In this document: piece after piece, positions 49,656 to 57,711 of the stretch
Layout of the letters: each line of letters opens with the position of its first letter
Position numbering within the stretch: position 1 is the stretch's first letter
Origin: Flavobacterium silvaticum
Lineage (GTDB): Bacteria; Bacteroidota; Bacteroidia; Flavobacteriales; Flavobacteriaceae
NCBI RefSeq assembly: GCF_012911565.1
Contig: NZ_JAAMPU010000108.1
Span: 124,001-188,000 of the forward strand
Direction of reading: 5' to 3'
Length of the DNA stretch: 64,000 nucleotides
Position numbers and translations under genes: made by a program
The notes under the pieces: model-generated
Database searches by the model: none
Seen by the model: the letters and a program-made list of their open reading frames with translations, nothing else
What the model was told of the DNA's origin: nothing

Positions 49656-50563
49656 TATTTTGGCATCAAATCACCGAGCGCTTTCTCAAGCGTTGGAAAC
49701 GAAAAATGGAAATCCTTTTCATTTGGTTTTTCGGGCCTAACGTGTTGGCTTGATAAGAGCATCTGGTGCATTTCCCCAAATATGATTTTGAGCAGGAACT
49801 TTGGGATTTTTTTGATGATTATGGGTTTACCGGCCTGTTTCGCGAGAGCTTGCATCAAGGCTTCATTGGTTACAGCAATCGGTGCAGTAGCGTTGTAAAT
49901 CCCGCTCCAGTTTTTTTCGATTGCCTGTTGATACATCGAGACCAAGTCATTTATGTGTATCCAGGATTGCCACTGCTTACCATCACCTAATGCAGCACCC
50001 AAACCAAATTTTACCGGAGTTTCCAATTCTTTCAGCATTCCGGCTTCTTTAGCAAGAACAGGTCCTGTCCTCAATTTGCAGACGGATATTCCCAATTGGG
50101 CGAACCTGTCTGCCGCCGACTCCCATTTTTGGACTACATGCCCAAGGAAAGAAGGATCTGTTTCGTTGCTTTTTTCTGTATAAATATCAGTGAGACTGTC
50201 GCGATAGATAGCCACACCAGATGCTGTGATGAATTGCTTGGGTTTGTCAACTAACGATTGCAGCCTTTGGTAAATTAAATTAGCCGTAAGGACACGGCTT
50301 TCAATGATTTTCTTTTTATAGGCAGAAGTCCATCTGTGATTCAGGTTTGCTCCGGCCAAATGGACTATGGAATCGACATTTTCGAGCGCTGCATCGTCAA
50401 ATACTTCCTTTTCCGGATTCCAATGAAATCCGTGTGCGCCCTTCATTGACGAAGGAAATTTATCTCCGGTAGTCAGATAATTGACATTGTGCCCGCTTTC
50501 CAAAAGTCGGTTTGTAAGTGCCGTTCCAACCAGGCCTGTAGCGCCGGTAATCAGAATCTTCAT
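49655..50563 (-). CDS. TIGR01777-type NAD(P)-dependent epimerase/oxidoreductase
   Basis: Extended short-chain dehydrogenase-like protein of 302 residues. The Rossmann start is KILITGATGLVGTALTNRLLESGHNVNYLTT; SIVHLAGANLNHRWTSAYKKKIIESRV and KQFITASGVAIYRDSLTDIYTEK follow, the latter with the family's changed catalytic Tyr-x-x-x-Lys. The C-terminal DUF1731 region reads NATAPIAVTNEALMQALAKQAGKPIIIKKIPKFLLKIIFGEM. Homologues include YfcH/SDR39U1; the natural substrate is unknown. Confidence 0.93.
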   Translation of the reverse strand: MKILITGATGLVGTALTNRLLESGHNVNYLTTGDKFPSSMKGAHGFHWNPEKEVFDDAALENVDSIVHLAGANLNHRWTSAYKKKIIESRVLTANLIYQRLQSLVDKPKQFITASGVAIYRDSLTDIYTEKSNETDPSFLGHVVQKWESAADRFAQLGISVCKLRTGPVLAKEAGMLKELETPVKFGLGAALGDGKQWQSWIHINDLVSMYQQAIEKNWSGIYNATAPIAVTNEALMQALAKQAGKPIIIKKIPKFLLKIIFGEMHQMLLSSQHVRPEKPNEKDFHFSFPTLEKALGDLMPK

Positions 50564-50645
50564 GATATAGCTTTTCTTAAAGATACGGCCCGCGAGGCGA
50601 TTCGGGCTGAAACCTTTTGTTAATTAAGGTTGCTTTAACTTCATA

Positions 50646-51104
50646 TCATTGCTTGCGCCGTTTGAATGTCCATTCGAAAACCATGCGTGAAACTTCATCA
50701 CCGGCTTCGTCTGTTCCAATAGAAATCAGGCTGCACAGAATTCCTTCACCCGTTTCCATTGCTTTTTGTATGGCCTGCTCCACTTCTGTTCCCTGCACAC
50801 ATTTGAAGCTTACCTTTCCGGTTGCTTTTTTGGAAAAACTGCATTGACAACTGGCCACGAGCATTGAAACATTGGCTTTGCTTTTATCTATATGATACAT
50901 GACGAGGGCGCCGGTGGACAATTCAGCCGCCATTGCCTGAACGGCAAAATACATGGATTTGAACGGATTCTGGTTGATCCATTTATGAGTTACAGACGTC
51001 ACGCATTGATTTTCTTCCAGCACTTTAGCCCGTACGCCACAGAGGTATGCCGATGGAAGTTTGAATAGTAATAATTTATTCAGAGTGCTTGTATTTAAAG
51101 ACAT
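50646..51104 (-). CDS. DUF4442 hotdog-fold protein
   Basis: A 152-residue protein in the thioesterase-like superfamily. Recognisable parts are the N-terminal KLPSAYLCGVRAKVLEENQCVTSVTHKWINQNPFKSMYFAVQAMAAELSTGALV, with the NPFKSMYFAVQAMAAEL helix of the hotdog fold, and the closing strands of DUF4442. Catalytic residues of known thioesterases are not obvious, so the function may be ligand binding. Read towards the epimerase gene, 82 bp upstream of it, probably one transcript. Confidence 0.88.
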   Translation of the reverse strand: MSLNTSTLNKLLLFKLPSAYLCGVRAKVLEENQCVTSVTHKWINQNPFKSMYFAVQAMAAELSTGALVMYHIDKSKANVSMLVASCQCSFSKKATGKVSFKCVQGTEVEQAIQKAMETGEGILCSLISIGTDEAGDEVSRMVFEWTFKRRKQ

Positions 51105-51209
51105 ATTCGGGAATTTGGATAAAGATAGTAGTTTTTTTCAGGCGTATACATTTGTTAATATTTTCTTAAATATTAGTACTATGCAAAACAAACTACCTGT
51201 TTTTGAATA

Positions 51210-51217
51210 TATATTTG
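51210..51217 (+). promoter_or_regulatory. -7 box upstream of the DUF4870 gene
   Basis: TATATTTG, a full TAnnTTTG match, 27 bp before the ATG at 51245. No TTG at the normal -33 position. Confidence 0.5.
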
Positions 51218-51244
51218 CATAAGAAATTACTAGGCTAATCAATC

Positions 51245-51760
51245 ATGGAATCAAAATCTACAAATATCAAAGCGATGCTCCTTCATTTGGGAGGCCTTTG
51301 CCAGTACATCTTTCCATTTGGGAATTTTGTTGTGCCGATGGTTCTCTGGAGCATGGTAAAAGACGATTCGGCCTATCTGGACAACCACGGGCGCCGTGTA
51401 CTAAATTTCCAAATCAGTATTTTGGTTTACACAGTCATCCTTGCCGCGTTTGCCATTCCGGTTCTTTTGTTCGGTGTCTTGAAACACATTCCTATAAATA
51501 GTTACTGGGACGGATCATTCCATATGGTTTCAGACATATCACCAGAAAATATAACCGGAATCAACATTATTGCTTTTTTATGCGTCTTATTGATTATCGT
51601 GATGTACGCCGTCTCCTTTTTCCTGAGCCTTATTGCCGCACTCAAAGCCGTCGACGCAAAAGTGTATCAGTATCCCGCAACCATAGTCTTTCTCAAATAT
51701 TTGCCGGAAGAACCATTGGCACAGACAGTTGAGATAAGCCCTCCGGATTCACCTTACTAA
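51245..51760 (+). CDS. DUF4870 membrane protein
   Basis: A 171-residue protein with four hydrophobic segments. It begins KAMLLHLGGLCQYIFPFGNFVVPMVLWSMVKDDSAYLDNHGRRVLNFQISILVYTVILAAFAIPVLLF, the standard DUF4870 core with the conserved HGRRVLNFQ. An inserted soluble loop (about 88-110) is followed by the last two segments. Function unknown; members are often near envelope-stress or GIN-domain genes. First gene of the downstream cluster. Confidence 0.92.
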   Translation: MESKSTNIKAMLLHLGGLCQYIFPFGNFVVPMVLWSMVKDDSAYLDNHGRRVLNFQISILVYTVILAAFAIPVLLFGVLKHIPINSYWDGSFHMVSDISPENITGINIIAFLCVLLIIVMYAVSFFLSLIAALKAVDAKVYQYPATIVFLKYLPEEPLAQTVEISPPDSPY

Positions 51761-51833
51761 ATAGTTTCAATCATCAATCAGCCAACGCTCAGCCTAATCA
51801 ACTGGATAGCCGCGGAAAAAATCAAAAAACGAC

Positions 51834-52553
51834 ATGTTAAAAATCATCGCAACGCTGAGTTCACTGCTCATCACGGTACTCGCACAGGAATCAACAACAG
51901 CATCTGGAACATTCAACCGGATCGAAGCCGGAAGTAACGTGGAACTCGCCATCATTCAGGACAACACCAACAAAGTAGATTGTTTCTACAACGGACAGCC
52001 TATTACATCAGACGGAATCGTCACCATTGAAAACGGGACACTAAAGCTTTCTGCCAATCAAAAAAATCGTATCCGCGCCGAAGTCCACGTAATGGAAATA
52101 TCAGAAGTCAAATTGCAGAAATACGCGCTCTTGTCGATCCAGAAACTGGAACAATCGGAACCTATAAAAATAGAATTGGGCGAAAAAGCTGTCTTCTCGG
52201 GAAAATTGAAAAGTCCGTCTGTCAGTATATATGCCGATAACGGTTCGGTGGTAAACGCAACGCTGGATTCAAAAGATTTTGTGGCAATGATCGGGAAAGA
52301 TGTCCGGGCACGGTTTGCGGGAAATGTAAAATCAACCGACCTGACCGCAAAAAGCAACTCGACCGTAAACGCAATTGCCATGAGAACAGAACGGGCAACC
52401 ATAACCACAGAAGGAACTGCCAACGTCCGCTCCAATGTTTCGGGACAGATCACGGCACAACTTGATCCGGAAAGCCGCCTGACGTCTTCCGGAAAACCAA
52501 TCGACCGCAAACCGCAAATGCAACCGGAAGCGCGTGTGGTATTCGCAAACTAA
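51834..52553 (+). CDS. Exported GIN-domain (DUF2807) protein
   Basis: A 239-residue secreted protein with a short signal (LKIIATLSSLLITVLAQ). The mature part is a right-handed beta-helix-like repeat of the DUF2807/GIN kind, with short strands (NVELAIIQDNTNKVDCFYNG, GKLKSPSVSIYADNGSVVNATLDSKDFV). Its sequence is more divergent than the two GIN proteins further on. GIN proteins are envelope beta-solenoids of unclear role. 73 bp after the DUF4870 gene. Confidence 0.8.
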   Translation: MLKIIATLSSLLITVLAQESTTASGTFNRIEAGSNVELAIIQDNTNKVDCFYNGQPITSDGIVTIENGTLKLSANQKNRIRAEVHVMEISEVKLQKYALLSIQKLEQSEPIKIELGEKAVFSGKLKSPSVSIYADNGSVVNATLDSKDFVAMIGKDVRARFAGNVKSTDLTAKSNSTVNAIAMRTERATITTEGTANVRSNVSGQITAQLDPESRLTSSGKPIDRKPQMQPEARVVFAN

Positions 52554-52560
52554 ACGGAAC

Positions 52561-52580
52561 AACGGTTTCCCCAAGCCGTT
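52561..52580 (+). promoter_or_regulatory. Hairpin between the GIN and PadR genes
   Basis: AACGGTTT pairs with AAGCCGTT (one G-T pair) around a CCCC loop, followed by TAATTTAAAT instead of a T run. It may be a weak terminator or an RNA processing site that lowers PadR/PspC expression relative to the first genes. Confidence 0.5.
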
Positions 52581-52602
52581 TAATTTAAATAGAAACTGAA
52601 TT

Positions 52603-52941
52603 ATGAATATTGAAAACACAAAAGCCCAAATGCGGAAAGGCGTACTCGAATTCTGCATTCTGAGCGTGTTGCGCGAGAGCGAGGCGTATACGTCCGAAAT
52701 TCTGGACACACTCAAAAGCGCCAAGCTGCTCGTGGTGGAAGGAACGGTTTATCCGCTGCTGACCAGGCTCAAAAACGACGGATTGCTAACCTATCGCTGG
52801 GAAGAATCCACCTCCGGCCCGCCACGAAAATACTACGGGCTGACCGAAATCGGGAAAACATTCCTCAACGAACTCAACGGAACCTGGACGGAATTGTCTG
52901 ATGCCGTAAACATTATCACCACTCAAAAAACAAAATCATGA
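52603..52941 (+). CDS. PadR family transcriptional regulator
   Basis: A 112-residue winged-helix regulator. The N-terminal KAQMRKGVLEFCILSVLRESEAYTSEILDTLKSAKLLVVEGTVYPLLTRLKNDGLLTYRWEESTSGPPRKYYGLTEIGKTFL is a classical PadR-N domain; the C-terminal helix is short. PadR proteins usually repress a neighbouring gene and respond to small ligands. Its stop overlaps the ATG of the PspC gene (ATGA), so the two are coupled and it likely regulates the cluster. Confidence 0.95.
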   Translation: MNIENTKAQMRKGVLEFCILSVLRESEAYTSEILDTLKSAKLLVVEGTVYPLLTRLKNDGLLTYRWEESTSGPPRKYYGLTEIGKTFLNELNGTWTELSDAVNIITTQKTKS

Positions 52942-54686
52942 ACAAGACGGTAAACATCAACTTAGGAGGAATGTTCTTTCACATAGATGAAGATGCATAC
53001 CAGAAAATGAACCGCTACTTCGATGCGATCAAACGTTCGCTTTCCAATTCAACCGGTAAGGACGAGATCATGAAAGATATCGAAATGCGGATCGCGGAAC
53101 TCCTGCTGGAGCGCAACGAAACCGATAAACACGTTGTCGGGATGCGCGATGTGGAACATGTAATTTCAATCATGGGCCAGCCGGAAGATTACCGGATTGA
53201 AGATGAAGAACCAACTGCAAACCAAGCGTATTCCTCTTTTGACGGACCTAAAAAACGACGCAAGCTCTATCGCGATACAGAAAAAGGCATGATTGGCGGT
53301 GTGGCCACAGGTTTAGGACACTATACCGGAATCGATGCCGTCTGGATAAAAATCCTTCTCATCATTATCGCCATCATCAGTTTCGGAACCGGGATTCTGG
53401 TTTACCTGATACTCTGGATCGTTACGCCTGCCGCACTGACCACATCTGAAAAACTTGAGATGACAGGCGAACCCGTCAACATTTCCAATATCGAACGAAA
53501 AGTGCGTGAGGAGTTCGACATGGTTTCGGAAAAATTCAAAAATGCCGATTACGACAAAATGGGCCGTCAGTTCCAGACCGGAGCCGAACGTGTCGCCAGC
53601 AATGTTCTCGATGTTTTCGGAAAGATTTTTAAGGTAATCGCAAAAATCATCGGTGCTATCATCGCAGTATTTGCTGCTTGTATGCTCACGGGTTCTGTAA
53701 TCGCTCTGGTTACGTTGGGTTCTACGACTATGTTCGGCTATCCGCTTGAAGCGTATGGAGATGCGTTCAATTATTCCGACATGCCAATCTGGGCGCTTGC
53801 GTTACTTGTGTTTTTTGCCGTGGCCATCCCGTTGTTCTTCCTGTTTATTTTAGGATTGAAATTGCTTGTGGAAAACCTGAGGTCGATTGGGAATTTCGCC
53901 AAATATGCACTGCTTGGAATCTGGCTGGTGTCGATTGGGATCCTGATTGCATTCGGTGTCAAACAAGCTTCTGAAGTGGCTCTGGATGGAAAAACGGTCA
54001 AAAAGGAAATGATCAATGCCGCTGCCGGAGATACGTTGCATGTCAAGTTCCGATACAACGACTACTACGCCAAGGATTTATATAACCGAAACGAAATGCG
54101 CTTCGTTCAGGACGAGCAAGGCAAAAACCTGATCTTTTCAAACGAAGTCCATCTTGAATTCCTTCCGACCGATGAAAAACAACCGTACATCCAGATAGAG
54201 CGCGAAGCCAGGGGAAAATCTGTTGGTGAAGCTAAAAAACGTGCAGAAAAAATAGTCTACACTTACAACCTGGAAGGAAATCACGTAACTTTAGACAATT
54301 ATTTCCTGACAGACAGCGAGATGAAATTCCGCAAGCAAGAAGTGTCCATCTACATTTTTGTTCCAAAAGGAATGTTCATCAAACCAGACAAGAGCCTCGA
54401 AAATTGGGATTGGTCAGACGATTCGTTCTTCAACCTGCATTTCTCGGGACAGTATTCATACCGTGTGGATTCAGATAAAGTGCGATGCCTGGATTGCCCG
54501 GCCGATGAAAATGACCATGAGGATCTCGACACCTTGTCTGTCGGAAGTGTAAAAATCTCAGGTGTCATCGTGGATGAAGACGGAGACAGTATCGTCATCA
54601 AAGGCCAAAGCCATAATACAGATAAACCACAACGGCTGAAAGAACTGAAAATTAACGAAAACGGAGTAATCATCAAATCAGAATAA
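52938..54686 (+). CDS. PspC-domain membrane protein
   Basis: A 582-residue envelope protein. The N-terminal cytoplasmic part (1-100) begins KTVNINLGGMFFHIDEDAYQKMNRYF and resembles regions found with PspC in Bacteroidota. The PspC domain is at about 112-175 (KLYRDTEKGMIGGVATGLGHYTGIDAVWIKILLIIIAIISFGTGILVYLILWIVTP). Three or four further membrane segments lie between 235 and 350. The C-terminal 220 residues are a periplasmic beta-rich domain (TLHVKFRYNDYYAKDLY...). PspC senses envelope damage in the phage-shock system; this large form fits a sensor with an external domain. Followed 1 bp later by a GIN lipoprotein gene. Confidence 0.92.
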   Translation: MNKTVNINLGGMFFHIDEDAYQKMNRYFDAIKRSLSNSTGKDEIMKDIEMRIAELLLERNETDKHVVGMRDVEHVISIMGQPEDYRIEDEEPTANQAYSSFDGPKKRRKLYRDTEKGMIGGVATGLGHYTGIDAVWIKILLIIIAIISFGTGILVYLILWIVTPAALTTSEKLEMTGEPVNISNIERKVREEFDMVSEKFKNADYDKMGRQFQTGAERVASNVLDVFGKIFKVIAKIIGAIIAVFAACMLTGSVIALVTLGSTTMFGYPLEAYGDAFNYSDMPIWALALLVFFAVAIPLFFLFILGLKLLVENLRSIGNFAKYALLGIWLVSIGILIAFGVKQASEVALDGKTVKKEMINAAAGDTLHVKFRYNDYYAKDLYNRNEMRFVQDEQGKNLIFSNEVHLEFLPTDEKQPYIQIEREARGKSVGEAKKRAEKIVYTYNLEGNHVTLDNYFLTDSEMKFRKQEVSIYIFVPKGMFIKPDKSLENWDWSDDSFFNLHFSGQYSYRVDSDKVRCLDCPADENDHEDLDTLSVGSVKISGVIVDEDGDSIVIKGQSHNTDKPQRLKELKINENGVIIKSE

Positions 54687-54687
54687 T

Positions 54688-55422
54688 ATGTTACGGATCA
54701 TCATTTCCATCACAAAAATTATCGTTACTGCCATTGTATGCCTGTTCATGGCCTCGTGTAACCTGAACATCAAAGAAATCACGGGTAGTGGCAAAATAGT
54801 TTCAGAAACCCGCAATGTGGGCGGACAGTTTACCAAAGTCGTTGCTAAAAATGGCCTGGATGTCGTGATTGTCCAATCAGATGTAGTTTCGGTTGTGGTG
54901 GAAGCCGATGATAACCTGCAGCCTCACATCAAAACAGAGGTCAAAGGCAACACGCTTGAAATCTTTTGCGAATACAATTCTTTCATTAACGTAGGTGCCA
55001 AAAAAATCACCGTAAAAATGCCGAAGATAGAAGGCTTGTCCTCTGAAAGTGGCGTCATGCTGACAACAATGGGAAGTTTGAGGTCAGAAGATTTAGATCT
55101 TGAATCGTCAAGCGGATCAACCCTCAAAGGTGAATTTGAAGCCGACGACCTCACAGCAGATTCGTCAAGCGGTTCTAATATGGAACTCAGCGGCAAAGCA
55201 ATCAAATACGATGCTTCGTCTTCAAGCGGAAGCCATATCGAATCGGGCGAACTTATTGCCAATGAAGTCAGGGCCGAGGCAAGCAGCGGAAGCTCAATGG
55301 TTGTGCATCCGGTTATCGAACTCATCGGGAAAGCTTCAAGCGGCGGATCTGTCCAATACAACAATGAACCAAAAAGCTTTAAACAAGATACGTCGAGCGG
55401 TGGTTCGGTTTCCAAAAAATAA
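54688..55422 (+). CDS. GIN-domain (DUF2807) lipoprotein
   Basis: A 244-residue lipoprotein with lipobox VCLFMASC (Cys 24). The GIN fold begins GQFTKVVAKNGLDVVIVQSDVVSVVVEADDNLQPHIKTEVKGNTLEIFCE, then a repetitive solenoid in which SSSGS-type turns recur (LESSSGSTLKG, ADSSSGSNMEL, ASSSSGSHIESG, EASSGSSMVV, KASSGGSVQY, DTSSGGSVSK) about every 18 residues. Such spacing fits one turn of a beta-helix. Immediately after the PspC gene (1 bp gap), so part of the same operon. Confidence 0.92.
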   Translation: MLRIIISITKIIVTAIVCLFMASCNLNIKEITGSGKIVSETRNVGGQFTKVVAKNGLDVVIVQSDVVSVVVEADDNLQPHIKTEVKGNTLEIFCEYNSFINVGAKKITVKMPKIEGLSSESGVMLTTMGSLRSEDLDLESSSGSTLKGEFEADDLTADSSSGSNMELSGKAIKYDASSSSGSHIESGELIANEVRAEASSGSSMVVHPVIELIGKASSGGSVQYNNEPKSFKQDTSSGGSVSKK

Positions 55423-55432
55423 CTGTTCAAAA

Positions 55433-55463
55433 TAAGTCCCGCAGAAATGTGGGATTTTTTTTG
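55433..55463 (+). terminator. Terminator after the GIN lipoprotein gene
   Basis: Stem TCCCGCA/TGTGGGA with one G-T pair, a 4-base loop, and eight Ts. Confidence 0.85.
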
Positions 55464-55513
55464 CTTCAACATAAAAAATTCCGGGAATAGTATTTCCGCT
55501 GATTCCTAAGATT

Positions 55514-55521
55514 TATATTTG
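55514..55521 (+). promoter_or_regulatory. -7 box of the third GIN gene
   Basis: TATATTTG, full TAnnTTTG match, 18 bp before the ATG. Confidence 0.5.
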
Positions 55522-55539
55522 CTTCATCACCGAACAACA

Positions 55540-56370
55540 ATGAAACAAACTTTTCTTTTCCTCTTTTTGGCCGCTGCTATTTCAGTTTCTGCCCAAAAAC
55601 TCAAAGGCTCCAAAAACGTAACGGTCTTACCTGTTGAAATCGAGGCATATGATGCGATCGAAATTACCGATAACATCGATCTTTTCCTGACGTTAGGCAC
55701 CGATGCATCTGCCGAAATAGAAGCCGATGACAACCTTCACGAAATCATCAAGACATCGGTCAGCGCGGGAACGTTGTATATTTCTGCCTCTGAACCTGTC
55801 GCAAGCTTCAGGCAATTCAGCCTCAAACTGACGTATACGCCCGATCTCAAAAAAATCACCATCAAAGGAGACGCGAAGGTTACTGCAATGAATGACATCC
55901 AGTTGCCCAACCTCGAAGTAAAAATCCAGGACAACGGCAAACTATATGGGAATATAAAATGTGATAAACTGGTTTTCAACGCCGATGGGAAAAGCAAATC
56001 GGAACTCAACATCAGCGGAAGCGATAGCACCATCGAAATGACGGGAAACGCCAACATGAAAGCGTTGATTTCTTCTGAAAAACTTACGTTCGATATGTAT
56101 CAGAAAGCTGTGGCCGTCATAGAAGGCGACTCGAATTCAATCCGCCTGCGCATGGACAACAACGCCAAATTCACCGGAAAGAACATGACAGGAAAACAAG
56201 TCGAACTTACGACGGAAGGCTACAGTGAAACAGCTGTCGAAGTGCTTGAAAAAGCCATAATTTCCGCGAGTGGGAAATCGTCGATTGAATTGTACGGTGA
56301 ACAGAAAATCGAAATCAATAAATTCAGTGATTCGGCTGTGATTTCAAAGAAGAACAATAAGGTGAAGTAA
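55540..56370 (+). CDS. Exported GIN-domain (DUF2807) protein
   Basis: A 276-residue secreted protein with signal peptide KQTFLFLFLAAAISVSAQ. The GIN domain starts EIEAYDAIEITDNIDLFLTLGTDASAEIEADDNLHEIIKTSVSAGTLYIS and the solenoid runs to the C-terminus (NLEVKIQDNGKLYGNIKCDKLVFNADGKSKSELNISGSDSTIEMTG). Start at ATG 55540; the preceding in-frame ATG lies in the promoter. It has its own promoter and terminator but sits in the PadR-PspC neighbourhood, third GIN protein there. Confidence 0.92.
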   Translation: MKQTFLFLFLAAAISVSAQKLKGSKNVTVLPVEIEAYDAIEITDNIDLFLTLGTDASAEIEADDNLHEIIKTSVSAGTLYISASEPVASFRQFSLKLTYTPDLKKITIKGDAKVTAMNDIQLPNLEVKIQDNGKLYGNIKCDKLVFNADGKSKSELNISGSDSTIEMTGNANMKALISSEKLTFDMYQKAVAVIEGDSNSIRLRMDNNAKFTGKNMTGKQVELTTEGYSETAVEVLEKAIISASGKSSIELYGEQKIEINKFSDSAVISKKNNKVK

Positions 56371-56423
56371 ATTTCAGATCGTTGCCGTGCCAGAAGCAAG
56401 ACTGGATAGAAAATAATACCGAA

Positions 56424-56467
56424 TAAAAAATCCTGACTCTAAATGGAATCAGGATCTTTTTATTTTT
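56424..56467 (+). terminator. Terminator of the third GIN gene
   Basis: Stem ATCCTGA/TCAGGAT with a 12-base loop and T-rich tail. Confidence 0.85.
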
Positions 56468-56568
56468 AAACGGAGCGGTAACGGATATTTTGTCCGATGT
56501 GTATCCTATCCACGCAATTTTCACCAGTTGTGTAACTGATATGCATTTGGAATCAATTTATATTTTTT

Positions 56569-56615
56569 GTTGTAAAATTTCCGTTGTAAAAAATTTACAA
56601 CAGAAATTTTACAAC
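56569..56615. repeat. 47-bp palindromic element, copy 2
   Basis: Same length and plan as 14866-14912: outer GTTGTAAAA/TTTTACAAC, inner GTTGTAAA/TTTACAAC, one mismatch between arms apart from the centre. It lies in the convergent interval between the third GIN gene and trxB, near the trxB terminator. Confidence 0.9.
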
Positions 56616-56626
56616 ACCAATCCCAT

Positions 56627-56660
56627 AAAAAAATCCCGATCGTTAGGACCGGGATTTTTA
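56627..56660 (-). terminator. Terminator of trxB
   Basis: On the minus strand AATCCCG/CGGGATT stem with a long T tract, 15 bp past the stop. Confidence 0.88.
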
Positions 56661-56674
56661 TGACTTGATTTGTA

Positions 56675-57643
56675 TTAGTTTTCGACTGAAACGACATCTT
56701 CGATTTCAACAAGATACCTTTCCGCATCAAGAGCCGCCATACAGCCGGTTCCGGCTGCAGTCACGGCCTGACGATAGATATTGTCCTGAACGTCTCCGCA
56801 TGCAAAGACACCTGGAATATTGGTTTTGGTCGATTTGCCTTCGGTAATAAGATAACCGGTTTCATCCATAGTTAGTTGTCCTTTGAAAATGTCTGTGTTC
56901 GGTTTGTGGCCAATGGCAATGAACAATCCGGTTACAGGGACTTCGTGTTTTTCCGTCGTCGCATTATTATAAACGCGGATTCCGGTAACGACCATATCGC
57001 CCAAAACCTCATCGATTTCCGAATTGTAAAGCACATTGATGTTCGGCGTATTATTGACACGGTGCTGCATGGCCTTTGACGCACGCATCTGGTCTTTACG
57101 TACCAGCATGGTCACCGATTTACAGATGTTCGCCAAGTAAGTCGCCTCTTCGGCAGCCGTATCGCCTGCTCCAACTATAGCTACATCCTGGCCTCTGTAA
57201 AAGAATCCGTCACAAACCGCGCAGGCAGAAACACCGCCACCGCGCAATTTCTGCTCACTCGGAAGACCAAGATATTTTGCCGTAGCTCCGGTTGCGATAA
57301 TCACCGTACGCGCATGGATTTCCTTGATGCCGTCGATGATTACTTTGTGCCAACCGCCAATTTCATGATGGAATTGTACCATGGTCGCCATCCCGATACG
57401 TACTTCCGTCCCGAATCGTTCCGCCTGCTGTTGCAGTTGGACCATCATGGTCGGTCCGTCAATACCTTCCGGATAACCGGGAAAGTTGTCGACTTCCGTA
57501 GTCGTAGTAAGTTGTCCGCCAGGTTCCATTCCTGTATACATCACCGGATGCATATCGGCTCTCGCGGCATAAATAGCGGCGGTATATCCCGCAGGCCCTG
57601 ACCCAATGATCAGGCATTTTATTTTTTCTATGGTTTCAGACAT
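56675..57643 (-). CDS. trxB: Thioredoxin reductase
   Basis: NADPH-dependent flavoenzyme of 322 residues that reduces thioredoxin. FAD site IIGSGPAGYTAAIYAARADMHPVMYTG; redox-active disulfide in GVSACAVCDGFFYRG (CAVC); NADPH site VAIVGAGDTAAEEATYLANICKSVTMLVRKDQMRAS; C-terminal FAD contact GVFACGDVQDNIYRQAVTAAGTGCMAALDAERYL. Full length. Monocistronic on the minus strand, downstream of the DUF6377 regulator gene. Confidence 0.98.
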   Translation of the reverse strand: MSETIEKIKCLIIGSGPAGYTAAIYAARADMHPVMYTGMEPGGQLTTTTEVDNFPGYPEGIDGPTMMVQLQQQAERFGTEVRIGMATMVQFHHEIGGWHKVIIDGIKEIHARTVIIATGATAKYLGLPSEQKLRGGGVSACAVCDGFFYRGQDVAIVGAGDTAAEEATYLANICKSVTMLVRKDQMRASKAMQHRVNNTPNINVLYNSEIDEVLGDMVVTGIRVYNNATTEKHEVPVTGLFIAIGHKPNTDIFKGQLTMDETGYLITEGKSTKTNIPGVFACGDVQDNIYRQAVTAAGTGCMAALDAERYLVEIEDVVSVEN

Positions 57644-57711
57644 GGTATTGTTTGTAGTTTAGGATGCAAAAGTACGGCGAAATTCTCAAAAAATCATATA
57701 GTTGGAAAGTG

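Noticed and set aside
55100..55435. Alternative frame within the GIN lipoprotein gene
   Set aside because: Produced by the SSSGS-coding repeat read in another frame; no independent signals.
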